Source of the DNA: Brevinematales bacterium
GTDB lineage: Bacteria; Spirochaetota; Brevinematia; Brevinematales; GWF1-51-8
NCBI GenBank assembly: GCA_013177895.1
Contig: JABLXV010000010.1
Location: 1-64,000 of the forward strand
Length of the DNA stretch: 64,000 nt
Direction: 5' to 3'
Shown here: piece by piece, positions 7,986 through 16,387 of the stretch
Layout of the letters: each line of letters opens with the position of its first letter
How positions within the stretch are numbered: position 1 is the stretch's first letter
Notes under the pieces: model-generated
The model's database searches: none
What the model was told of the DNA's origin: nothing
What the model saw: only the letters and a program-made list of their open reading frames with translations
Translations under genes and position numbers: made by a program

Positions 7986-10900
7986 TTGCGTATCGCACTT
8001 CGCCGAACGGGGTTAGTATTACTTTCCTACAGTTTGAAATACGTAAGGTATCAGGCATTTTTGAAAACCATTCTTTTGCTTCTTTAATATCTTTTTGTTT
8101 CCTAGCATCAAGAGATTTGACAAACATAATTTGAAGACTTTCCGGTATAGATCGAACTACAAAGAGTTCTCTTTTATCGTTCATATCCAATTCAATCATT
8201 GTTTTTTCATGAAGGCTGAATTTAAACTTCTTCCCTTCTCCAAAGTCGCGTAGGATCACAGGCTCGTGGTTCTTTTTTCTCCGATAAGCCTCGAACATCG
8301 ATACGCAATAACCTTCCCATTTGATTTCCTGCCCATTTTCGTCCAATACCGCTACAATTTCCATATGGTGATTGGATTCGTTTGCGACCCTGCGTAATCT
8401 ATCCCCGGATCCGATTGTAAACGTTTTTAAATTAGTCTCGATTATTACCGATTTAACGGGAATATTGATACCGTCTTTCCCCTCGATAACAGGAAGGTTG
8501 ACAGGGTCGGAAAATATTTTCTGCGGTTCCGCTTCACTCTTCTGCAGTAGTATCTGCTCGACTTTTCCTCTGATAAAGGAGTCCTTGATTTTCTGCACTT
8601 CATTTTTAGAAAGCGATTCCAGTTTCTTGCGGATAGTGACTTTCCCTTCTTCTCCGGTATCCCCGTAAAAGGTATCTGCGTGAAGTTTCCCGCTGACCTT
8701 ATTGCTGATGTGGTGAATCGGGATAATCGTTTCCACCTTTTTTTCCAGTTCGGAGAAGAATCCTTCCCACGGTTCGGCCTTTCCGGGAATCCTGGCCTTC
8801 CCGTAAATCCAGCTATGTTTGGCATAGTCCGCAAGTTCTTTGATCGAACGCCCGCTGGTCAGCGCGATGGCGACCGCATCCACAGCATGATGACGGTGAT
8901 CATCCCGGTTCTTTTTGTCGCCGCCCAAGGCTCGGTTCATCCCGTAATATCCGCGCAGATAGGCGGTAATCGCGCCCGAATTGCAGTATATCTTTCTATT
9001 TCCGTCTTCGTCCCATAATCCGCCATAAAGATATGATAGGTACTGCATGGCGAGTTTAGAAGCATAGCGGGTATCGTTCATATGCCGGTCGGTAAAGTCC
9101 TCGAAATAACTGGCATCGGCCATCATGAACCGGTCCAGCTTAATATCCCTGAATTTTCCCCTGAAACGGCTGACCCGTTCCTGTATAAGATTATATTTAT
9201 CGGGATTTGATATATATGCCTCGTAAGGCGTCTGGTCTCGTTTCACCGTGCGGTTCTCTTCATTATAGCAAAGTGTTTTATTAGCAAAAGAATCTTCGAG
9301 GCTCCTGCTGAGCGGAATAATATGCTCGATATCGAATTCCGGGGTAGGCCCGAAAAGAGCGGCGTGACTAATCGATTTCCCGGTATAAGGGCATTCCCAA
9401 TGGCTTTCTTCGGCAAGAAGGTATTTAGTGATCGTTTCACGCGACGGGTTCGTAATCCCGTTGCTTTCCAGATAGGCCTCCGCGCGTTTCCGCTCCTTCT
9501 CGTTCTCCCGGTTATCCTGAATCATCTTGGCGCGCCTTTCTTTGGACGCCTTCATCTCACGGGCAAGCTCAATGTGAATTTCCTGTGGGAGTCCGTATCG
9601 GGTAATAACCGCGTTCACACATCGTCTAACCTCTGTTAAACAGCGTTTGACTAACGGATTTGTTAAATTCTGCAGGCTCTTTTCCAGCATCGGTATTTGT
9701 TCGAGAATAGTCGTCTTTTGATGAAATTCGCCATATATATCCTTCACTGCCTCGGGGTAGGAAATCCCCTTTTTCATTCCGGGAAGTATTTTCTTCAGTG
9801 CCTTGAGCGATAATCCGCAGTACCCTTCTTCGAGTACTGCCTCACTGAGCAATTCGGCTTTTTCTGCCGTTAATCCCCATTTTGTCTTTCCTAAAGCTTT
9901 TAACCTCTCGATACTTTGAATGGAGTTGATATCGTGAAGGAGGTCCTCTTTTTGTACTCCCGTAAACGTTTCATATTCATCGCCGAATATCTGGGAAAGC
10001 ACATGATTGGTCTTGTTCCCTAATAGCCGTGTTTCGCCCCCCTCTTCAAAATTGATCTTGGTACCTTTTGCAGGGAGATTGAGGAGTTTTTTGGTTTCCG
10101 TAAGCGTCAGCCGATCGGTTTTATCAAGAGCCTTAAAAAGTATGTCACTTTCTTCATAGGACAGTTTCCGGCTCGGTTTCTTCTCCTCCATTATCCTCAG
10201 GTTATTCAGGGTTTGGAGAATCCTGAATTGCTGAGCCTCGATCCGGTACCACGGACAGCGCTTTGATGTTTTCTCATATTCGCACATTCCCACCAGATGG
10301 CGCGAACTTTTTAGAGGCCGCTGGAAGAATAGCGCGTCTTTGAGTTTGTTCTTATAATCTTCGTTTAGAAGTTGTGGATAGAATTGCCGTTGTTTTTCGA
10401 AGATGGTCTCGAATTCATCGAGGTACATATCCCTTCCGGTATATCTCCCCCTGATCCTTTTCTCCAAGGGATTGCTTTTCGAGTAATGCTCTCCGATTGT
10501 CCGATTGCCTGAGTTCTCGATTTCTTGATGTAGTTCTGATATTCCTTTTTTTACTTTTCCGTAGTCGTCCTGCTTTCTTAATTCCTTTCGATTGGATAAA
10601 AAGCCCCTACGTTGTGCGAGATGGTACAATACTCTTGCGAGTTCTTCAGGGGATAGTTGATGGTCGAGCGCGCGGGTGCGGAGATAGTACGGGATGATGT
10701 GGAAAAACTGCTTCGGATCGAAGGATTGGTCGAGATATTTTCCTACGGTTTCCTTATCGATCCGTTCGATAAATCCTTCCCTCGTTTCGCCTGACGGGAA
10801 TAAACCAATATTTTTCAGAAGATAATAAACTTTCAGTTTCCGGCGTCTTCTTCGATCCGATTGCCGCCTGATCTGGCGGGCGTTTCTCCTGTCGCTCGCG

Positions 10901-11070
10901 GCGGTGACCGGATTGGATGTCTCAAGGTCTTTCATTCCCGGATTGAATATCCTGACACCCATGCCAAGAATGGCTTTGGGATTCTTTTTACCGTCGTTTT
11001 GGATCACAGCCCACCCTAAGGAATTACTACCCAAATCCAGTCCTAGGATGTAATCTGATTTTTTATCCAT
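7978..11070 (-). CDS. cas9: Compact type II-C CRISPR effector nuclease Cas9
   Basis: The 1030-residue Cas9 is an RNA-guided DNA endonuclease loaded with crRNA and tracrRNA. All catalytic residues are present: RuvC-I D12 (GLDLGSNSLGWA), RuvC-II E501 (IHIELAREM), HNH H583 with N606 (FDIEHIIPLS) and RuvC-III H728/D731 (HRHHAVDAVAIA). The arginine-rich bridge helix spans about 60-80. The length is close to the Campylobacter and Neisseria II-C enzymes. The C-terminal PAM-interacting region (about 850-1030) has no recognised match, so the PAM is unknown. An ideal GGAGG site lies 6 bp before the ATG. The gene heads the cas9-cas1-cas2 operon, opposite in strand to the tracrRNA and array. Confidence 0.98.
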   Translation of the reverse strand: MDKKSDYILGLDLGSNSLGWAVIQNDGKKNPKAILGMGVRIFNPGMKDLETSNPVTAASDRRNARQIRRQSDRRRRRKLKVYYLLKNIGLFPSGETREGFIERIDKETVGKYLDQSFDPKQFFHIIPYYLRTRALDHQLSPEELARVLYHLAQRRGFLSNRKELRKQDDYGKVKKGISELHQEIENSGNRTIGEHYSKSNPLEKRIRGRYTGRDMYLDEFETIFEKQRQFYPQLLNEDYKNKLKDALFFQRPLKSSRHLVGMCEYEKTSKRCPWYRIEAQQFRILQTLNNLRIMEEKKPSRKLSYEESDILFKALDKTDRLTLTETKKLLNLPAKGTKINFEEGGETRLLGNKTNHVLSQIFGDEYETFTGVQKEDLLHDINSIQSIERLKALGKTKWGLTAEKAELLSEAVLEEGYCGLSLKALKKILPGMKKGISYPEAVKDIYGEFHQKTTILEQIPMLEKSLQNLTNPLVKRCLTEVRRCVNAVITRYGLPQEIHIELAREMKASKERRAKMIQDNRENEKERKRAEAYLESNGITNPSRETITKYLLAEESHWECPYTGKSISHAALFGPTPEFDIEHIIPLSRSLEDSFANKTLCYNEENRTVKRDQTPYEAYISNPDKYNLIQERVSRFRGKFRDIKLDRFMMADASYFEDFTDRHMNDTRYASKLAMQYLSYLYGGLWDEDGNRKIYCNSGAITAYLRGYYGMNRALGGDKKNRDDHRHHAVDAVAIALTSGRSIKELADYAKHSWIYGKARIPGKAEPWEGFFSELEKKVETIIPIHHISNKVSGKLHADTFYGDTGEEGKVTIRKKLESLSKNEVQKIKDSFIRGKVEQILLQKSEAEPQKIFSDPVNLPVIEGKDGINIPVKSVIIETNLKTFTIGSGDRLRRVANESNHHMEIVAVLDENGQEIKWEGYCVSMFEAYRRKKNHEPVILRDFGEGKKFKFSLHEKTMIELDMNDKRELFVVRSIPESLQIMFVKSLDARKQKDIKEAKEWFSKMPDTLRISNCRKVILTPFGEVRYAND

Positions 11071-11096
11071 TTATTCCTCCGAAAGTGAATATTCTA

Positions 11097-11125
11097 TTGA
11101 CTCTTTTTTTGAAAACAATTAGAAT
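11097..11125 (+). promoter_or_regulatory. Promoter of the tracrRNA
   Basis: TTGACT (11097-11102) and TAGAAT (11120-11125) are 17 bp apart, each 5 of 6 to sigma70 consensus. The expected start near 11132 is the first base of the anti-repeat. Confidence 0.7.
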
Positions 11126-11131
11126 AATACT

Positions 11132-11212
11132 ATCCACAAGCCCTAGTAAGGGTACACCACGCGGGCAAGTTCCTACGGGAAATCCCTCAGCGGCCTTCGG
11201 GCCGTTTTTTTT
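11132..11212 (+). ncRNA. tracrRNA of the type II-C system
   Basis: Bases 11132-11147 are the anti-repeat. They pair with the first 16 nt of the CRISPR repeat with 13 Watson-Crick pairs, two G-U pairs and one C-A mismatch. After it come short stem-loops, including GGGAAATCCC at 11178-11187, and a GC-rich tetraloop terminator. The predicted RNA is about 80 nt. It is divergent from cas9 and lies 60 bp upstream of its ATG. The pairing is seen directly; the 5' end is inferred from the promoter. Confidence 0.88.
11191..11212 (+). terminator. Intrinsic terminator of the tracrRNA
   Basis: CGGCC-TTCG-GGCCG (11191-11204) is followed by eight T residues, a textbook rho-independent terminator. It also serves as the last stem of the tracrRNA. 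Confidence 0.9.
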
Positions 11213-11216
11213 ATTT

Positions 11217-11244
11217 ATTATAACCCCTCAGGAATATTTGTCAA
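11217..11244 (-). promoter_or_regulatory. Perfect consensus promoter for the cas9-cas1-cas2 operon
   Basis: Read on the minus strand, TTGACA (11244-11239) and TATAAT (11222-11217) are both exact and 16 bp apart. The start would fall near 11210. The cas9 leader would then be about 140 nt and complementary to the complete tracrRNA. Confidence 0.65.
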
Positions 11245-11300
11245 TTATACGAATATTATACTCATTTGTTATTGATTGTAGTTTAAGAAAGAAATGACCG

Positions 11301-12653
11301 CTAGGGCAGGGTGACCTGAATCGCCGCGCGGATTTCCTTGAGGATAGCCCCGTTGGTGGATTCCTTATTCAGCCATACGTCCGATACGGTGACTCCCCCG
11401 ATAATGCGATTGATCTGGTTGGTATCGGCGTATGCCCATGTGTCGTGCATGATATACGGGACATTGCCTACCTTGCCGAGGTACAGCATGATATGCCCCT
11501 TCTTGTAGATCAGCGAGGTCGCGGGCGGGAGTTTCAGGAGCGCGGGGATTTTCGCGTCATACGTCGCGTTCGTCTCGAACCTGCATATCAGCTTTCCGCA
11601 GAGGATTTGTTCCGACGTGTTGCGCGGGAGATAGATACCCGCGCACGCGAACACCTGCCAGATAAACCGCGAACAGTCCTGCTCGCCCCACATATCGCCC
11701 CATCCGTAGGGAGTATACAGCAGCCGGAACGCCTGATCGAGGATGACGCGCGGAGTATAGGGGAGATACCCCTTATGGACGTCGGATTTCTTGATATATG
11801 CGGGCTTGACCTCATACTCGCCGTTCTTGGTCTTGACCGGCACTTTAACCTTCCATACCCACGCGTTCGCCTCGCCGGTCAGCGGAAGGCGAGTCCCCAT
11901 TCGGACGAATTCGAACGGCTTGGTCAATCCCTTGTCCCAGTACAGGTCGGCCTTGGGGCTGGTCACGACGAGAAATAGTTCGGACGATATGTAATTTTTA
12001 AGCTGGGTGAGCGAGCAGTAAACTACTTTCGACGACTCGATCCAGCCCTCGGTCTGGTCTCCCCGGACGAATAGCCATTTTCCGTCCTTCGACTTATGCA
12101 TGATCGCGAGCGGGGTGCCCACCTCGGCGAGACTGAGCTGGAGACGGTCGAAATTCTCCTCCGGCTCGTTGAAAATCCCCTGCATGGTCGGCATAACGCG
12201 GAGATTCGCCATCGCGGTCACGAGACCGTACTTCAGCTTGACCTTATACGGAAACCACTCCGCGTTCATATTTTTTTTAACATCCATGAGATTTGTCAAT
12301 GTGATTTTTTGCCCCGCCGACACGAGCGGCCCGATATCGTTAAGGATATAATAAAAATTGCCCCATATCAGGTTTTTAACGGTTTTCCCCTTTTTGGTCG
12401 GGCCGTAGTCAGGGATAGATGCGACCCCTGTTTGCGCGATGATGTACTGGTTGAGTTTACTGATCTGCTTGGATGTTAGGATGGCTTTATCGGGCGAGGG
12501 GTGTATGCCTATCCAGAATCCCGCCGACATCATCTCGGGTCTGATCCCCGGCAGGATTGCGGGGGCGGTCGTGGACGGCTGAATATTCGCGGAATAGACC
12601 GCCGCGATAAATAGAACGGTTACTGTAGGAATATAAAGTATTATCCGGCGCAT
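11301..12653 (-). CDS. Periplasmic SH3-NlpC/P60 family cell-wall hydrolase (paralogue 1)
   Basis: The 450-residue protein has an N-terminal signal peptide, an N-terminal stabilising domain, SH3b-like regions in the middle (GTPLAIMHKSKDGKWLFVRGDQTEGWI) and a C-terminal NlpC/P60 papain-fold domain. The nucleophile is C327 in EQDCSRFIWQ; the histidine is in KGHIMLYLG, followed by YIMHDTW. Such enzymes cleave peptidoglycan stem peptides. A GGAGGG site precedes the ATG. A paralogue with the same layout lies at 20162-21517. The two share GYTPR, AFRLLYTPYGW and the active-site blocks. Confidence 0.9.
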   Translation of the reverse strand: MRRIILYIPTVTVLFIAAVYSANIQPSTTAPAILPGIRPEMMSAGFWIGIHPSPDKAILTSKQISKLNQYIIAQTGVASIPDYGPTKKGKTVKNLIWGNFYYILNDIGPLVSAGQKITLTNLMDVKKNMNAEWFPYKVKLKYGLVTAMANLRVMPTMQGIFNEPEENFDRLQLSLAEVGTPLAIMHKSKDGKWLFVRGDQTEGWIESSKVVYCSLTQLKNYISSELFLVVTSPKADLYWDKGLTKPFEFVRMGTRLPLTGEANAWVWKVKVPVKTKNGEYEVKPAYIKKSDVHKGYLPYTPRVILDQAFRLLYTPYGWGDMWGEQDCSRFIWQVFACAGIYLPRNTSEQILCGKLICRFETNATYDAKIPALLKLPPATSLIYKKGHIMLYLGKVGNVPYIMHDTWAYADTNQINRIIGGVTVSDVWLNKESTNGAILKEIRAAIQVTLP

Positions 12654-12700
12654 TTTTCCCTCCGATACGGCGGGATTATTTTAGCATATCCCCGCCGTAA

Positions 12701-12858
12701 TCGCAACCCCTGCGACCCCACGGAAGGGGAAGCCCCGCAGCGACATGGATGTCAAGATGCGGGGCGGAGGGCTAACCCCATTATTAAAATTGCTGATATT
12801 ATAGAGAAATAGCCTGCGGCAAGGTAAATAGCCAAGAATTAGCGTACGCAGTACCTGC
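12701..12858 (+). repeat. Dispersed repeat copy A (106 bp) carrying a 52-bp palindromic insert
   Basis: Removing bases 12715-12766 leaves 106 bp that align without gaps to the reverse complement of 52897-53002. The flanks TCGCAAC...CTGCG and GTACGCAGTACCTGC are conserved. The 52-bp insert has a stem GCCCCGCA/TGCGGGGC around the core GACATGGATGTCAAG. The intergenic region 12654-13146 holds these repeats and no credible gene. Confidence 0.8.
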
Positions 12859-12992
12859 GACATGGAGTATAGCCGAACATCAATATGCGTAAAACACATA
12901 ACGGCATAGTTCGACAGGCTCACTATGACATTTTTGCTTTCATCACGAGCTATATCTTCATCGTTATAAATAGTTTGATATCGGGTATAGTG

Positions 12993-13080
12993 TACGCAGT
13001 ACTACTGCGACCCCGCGGAAGGGGAAGCCCCGCAGCGACATGGATGTCAAGATGCGGGACGCAGGCTAACCCCATTATAT
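12993..13080 (+). repeat. Dispersed repeat copy C (partial) with the same 52-bp insert
   Basis: It starts with GTACGCAGTAC, then CTGCG, then a 52-bp element at 13010-13061 almost identical to that in copy A, then CAGGCTAACCCC. The insert sits at the same position within the host repeat as in copy A. It lies between copy A and the sensor kinase gene. Confidence 0.75.
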
Positions 13081-13146
13081 GGGAATAGATTGGTATTAAC
13101 CACCGGCCAGTGGTGAAGTACTTACTATGAAAAAATAATTAATTGC

Positions 13147-16008
13147 CTACGAAACGGAATCCTTCCCGATCACGTCACGGATTTTTTTCGCGAGAGCGGA
13201 CATAGTGTAGGGTTTCCCGATAAAGTTAAGGTTTTCGTCCAGGATACCGTGATGCGCGATGACGTTCTCCGGGTATCCCGACGTAAAAAGTACCTTAATT
13301 TCCGGGAGGATTTTTACCATCTTCTCCGCAAGTTCCCGGCCGTTCATCCCCGGCATGACCACATCTGTAATTAATAGGTCGATAGGCGTTTTATTTCCTT
13401 CCGTGAAGATTAACGCTTCTTCCGCGCTGGAAGCGGAGAATACCTGATATCCCAGACGCTCGAGGATGGATAACGTCAGTCTGAGTACATTGGCCTCGTC
13501 CTCGACCAGCAGGATGGCCTCGTTTCCGCCGGGTAAATCCTCTTCGGAACCGTCAAATCTTAATTTTACCGCGGCCTCGTCGAATTTAGGGAGGTAGATT
13601 TTAAACGCGGTACCCTTACCGTGCTCCGAATACACCTCTATTGACCCTCCGGCCTGACGGACTATCCCGAAGATGGTCGCCAGTCCCAAACCCGTACCCA
13701 ATCCCTGCGGTTTTGTCGTAAAGAACGGCTCGAAAAGGTGATCTTTTACCTCGTTGCTCATCCCGATTCCGGTATCGGAGATTTGAAGCAGAATATATTC
13801 CCCGGGCTGTATCAGCGGGTGCGTCTTCGAATATTCTTCGTCCAGAATCACGTTGGCGGTCTCGATAATCAGTTCGCCCCCATCGGGCATAGCGTCGCGG
13901 GAATTGATCGCCAGATTGATGATTACCTGTTCGAATTGCCCGGCGTCTACCTTGACTGACCACAGGTTATCTTCGACAATAGACTGAACTTTTATATTCT
14001 CACCGATCAAACGATGCAGCATTTTTCGAAGATTATTGATAATGTCATTGAGATTCAGGACATTCGGTTCAATAACCTGTTTCCGTGAAAAAGTAAGGAG
14101 TTGTCGTGTCAGGGATACCGCGCTGTCAACGGCATTCATAGCCTCGTCCAGATGGATGATTTGGGGGTCGTGCGGGCTAAGATCAAGTTTTGCGATTTCA
14201 ATGTTTCCCTGAATAGCGGTAAGGAGGTTGTTAAAATCGTGAGCGATTCCCCCCGCCAACCGTCCGACCGCCTCCATTTTCATCGCCTGCTGGAGCTGTT
14301 CCTGGAGCTTCTTCCTTTCCTGTTCGGACGCCACCCGTTCCGAAATATCCAAAGTAAACCCGGCAAGCATATTCGGCTTCCCATCGATAAATACCGGGAA
14401 CTTCGTCGTCTCATACGTCTTCCCCGCCAGTTCCTCGATAATTTTTACAACCTCGCCCTTTTCCAGTATCCTTTTATCATCCTCCACCATGCTTTTCGCG
14501 AGGTCGGATGGGAATAACTCGTCCATATTTTTACCTAGAGCGTCTTCGAGGGGCATTCCCAGCATCTGTTCGTAATTTCTGCTCAGGCGGAGGGAACGGA
14601 TATTTTTATCCTTAAAAAAGACATACACGGGACTATGTTCCATGAAGGAGGAAAAGATAATCTCATTTTCGCACAACGCTTCCTCGGCTTTCATGCGTTC
14701 CGTAACATCCATTTGAATACCGTCCCACCTAATCAGCCCATCGGGCAGCACGGTCGGAAATGAAGAAAATTCCATCCAGCGGAGTTGTCCGTCAGGCTTT
14801 CTTAACCGCACTATAGCGTGAAATTGAGACATTGCCTTCAAGGCAGCGTCTTCCAGTTCCGCGACCTTTGCGCGGTCTTCTTCGATAAACAAATTATATA
14901 GTGCGTTAGCGTCATTTAATACCTCGGCCACGGTAACTCCGTTGATACGTTCCATCCCCGCGCTGACATATTGAAATTTCCTGCTCTTCCCCTTATCACT
15001 GATGATCTGGTAGACCATCCCGTTCTGAATATTGTCCCCGAGGGATTTTATTCGTTCCCGTTCTTCATGCGCGGATATTTCCACAGAGGATTTTTCTTTA
15101 ATGGTCGCCGCCAAAATCAACCCGGCGAACGACGCCACACCCATGAACATCTGGGCTAATATCACCCGGTCGGTAAAAGTATCCCCTCCCCATAATAACG
15201 GGCCGGAGGTGACAGCATTACCCGTAACCGCAATGACAAACCCCGCTGCCAGTGCGAGTGTAACGCTTTTTATGCCTAAGCGGAGGCTTCCCCATATCAG
15301 GAGTAAGTAGAGAAAGTAAGGTTGGGGATACAGCAGGGATGTGGTTTTATGGGTGTTAAAGATCATCTGACTGACGATACACCATCCGATGATAAAAACA
15401 GTCGATTCGATAATCCATTTCCAGTCTTTTTTAAACTTGAAATCCTTGAAGTCGCTCCACGATACGATGAACGGGGTAACTATCAGAATTCCCAGTCCGT
15501 CTGCTATCCACCACGCACCCAGGAAACTCCAGAACGAGGCGGTATTCGATAATGCCGCGGTACCCGCGCCGAGAAGCCCCGTAAAAAAATTAAGTACAGT
15601 CGCGGCTAAGATTAATGCGAATATCTCTTTAATCCGGGTAAAACGGATTTTTTGACCGCATAGTCGGGTTATTAACCATGCGCTCCCGAACGATTCAAGG
15701 ATGTTCGCGGTCATGAAGCCGAGGCTATTCAGGAGGGGGCGTCCCTCTATCAGATTTGCAGTATTCCCCGCGATAAAAAGGGTAATCAGTATCGCGGGCC
15801 AGAGCCGCTTGGGATTGAGCAGGAGCGCCGCTAATCCGATACCGCCAGCCGGCCAGATCGCCATAAGGATTTTTTGGGTATCGGGAAAGAAAAAAGAAAT
15901 TTTATGGGCTAAAAAATAAACAAACCCGATGGATACGATTTTTGATATATCCTTCAAGTAGGAAATATGAATGGAGCTATGACCATTCTGATCTTTTATT
16001 TCCTGCAT
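13147..16008 (-). CDS. Hybrid sensor histidine kinase: MASE1-PAS-PAS-HisKA-HATPase-REC
   Basis: The 953-residue protein opens with a multi-helix membrane sensor of the MASE1 type (about 20-310). Two PAS domains follow (about 330-440 and 455-565), the second containing MDELFPSDLAKSMVEDD. The phosphoacceptor is H590 in GGIAHDFNNLL. The ATP-binding domain shows NLAINSRDAMPDGG (N box), DTGIGM and GTGLGLATIFG. A C-terminal receiver domain carries D882 (LLITDVVMPGMNG). The HDFNN H-box is typical of orphan hybrid kinases. No response regulator is adjacent, so the output is unknown. Confidence 0.94.
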   Translation of the reverse strand: MQEIKDQNGHSSIHISYLKDISKIVSIGFVYFLAHKISFFFPDTQKILMAIWPAGGIGLAALLLNPKRLWPAILITLFIAGNTANLIEGRPLLNSLGFMTANILESFGSAWLITRLCGQKIRFTRIKEIFALILAATVLNFFTGLLGAGTAALSNTASFWSFLGAWWIADGLGILIVTPFIVSWSDFKDFKFKKDWKWIIESTVFIIGWCIVSQMIFNTHKTTSLLYPQPYFLYLLLIWGSLRLGIKSVTLALAAGFVIAVTGNAVTSGPLLWGGDTFTDRVILAQMFMGVASFAGLILAATIKEKSSVEISAHEERERIKSLGDNIQNGMVYQIISDKGKSRKFQYVSAGMERINGVTVAEVLNDANALYNLFIEEDRAKVAELEDAALKAMSQFHAIVRLRKPDGQLRWMEFSSFPTVLPDGLIRWDGIQMDVTERMKAEEALCENEIIFSSFMEHSPVYVFFKDKNIRSLRLSRNYEQMLGMPLEDALGKNMDELFPSDLAKSMVEDDKRILEKGEVVKIIEELAGKTYETTKFPVFIDGKPNMLAGFTLDISERVASEQERKKLQEQLQQAMKMEAVGRLAGGIAHDFNNLLTAIQGNIEIAKLDLSPHDPQIIHLDEAMNAVDSAVSLTRQLLTFSRKQVIEPNVLNLNDIINNLRKMLHRLIGENIKVQSIVEDNLWSVKVDAGQFEQVIINLAINSRDAMPDGGELIIETANVILDEEYSKTHPLIQPGEYILLQISDTGIGMSNEVKDHLFEPFFTTKPQGLGTGLGLATIFGIVRQAGGSIEVYSEHGKGTAFKIYLPKFDEAAVKLRFDGSEEDLPGGNEAILLVEDEANVLRLTLSILERLGYQVFSASSAEEALIFTEGNKTPIDLLITDVVMPGMNGRELAEKMVKILPEIKVLFTSGYPENVIAHHGILDENLNFIGKPYTMSALAKKIRDVIGKDSVS

Positions 16009-16145
16009 AACACCCCGCAGAATTATTTCAGGAATTTTTTTATTAATAAATATTCAATACATTCAGGTAATTCTAAATGATAAGGGAAAAAAAGGCAAGG
16101 TGAATGGGAAGAAAATATAATTTATTATTGCGTTAATCCATCGAA

Positions 16146-16268
16146 CTATGATCGTTCTACGGGGCACAGGTATACCACGTCATATAAGCCGTCGATTCCT
16201 TCGAGTATAACCGCGCTGATTCCCGTGTTGTAAAGTTCTTTCATTTTCGCCGATAATGTATTCAGACG
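16146..16268 (-). pseudogene. Short coding remnant in the 16009-16387 gap
   Basis: The 380-bp gap contains a minus-strand open frame of about 40 codons with protein-like composition (KELYNTGISAVILEG then YDVVYLCPVERS, stop at 16146-16148). An in-frame stop lies just upstream. There is an internal ATG at 16244 but no clear ribosome site. It resembles the 3' end of a decayed gene. The rest of the gap shows nothing recognisable. Confidence 0.3.
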
Positions 16269-16387
16269 TTATTTCTCAGTAGAAAATTTAATAGATTATA
16301 ACGGTTGTAAGAAAATGTCAATGTATACATGGTTTTCTATTTATGTGCGGATAATAAGAAACGCTTCGGGTTTATCCGTAAGACCGG

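Noticed and set aside
11085-11297. Small plus-strand open frame upstream of cas9
   Set aside because: It spans the tracrRNA, its terminator and both promoters. RNA structure and anti-repeat pairing explain the sequence better than coding.
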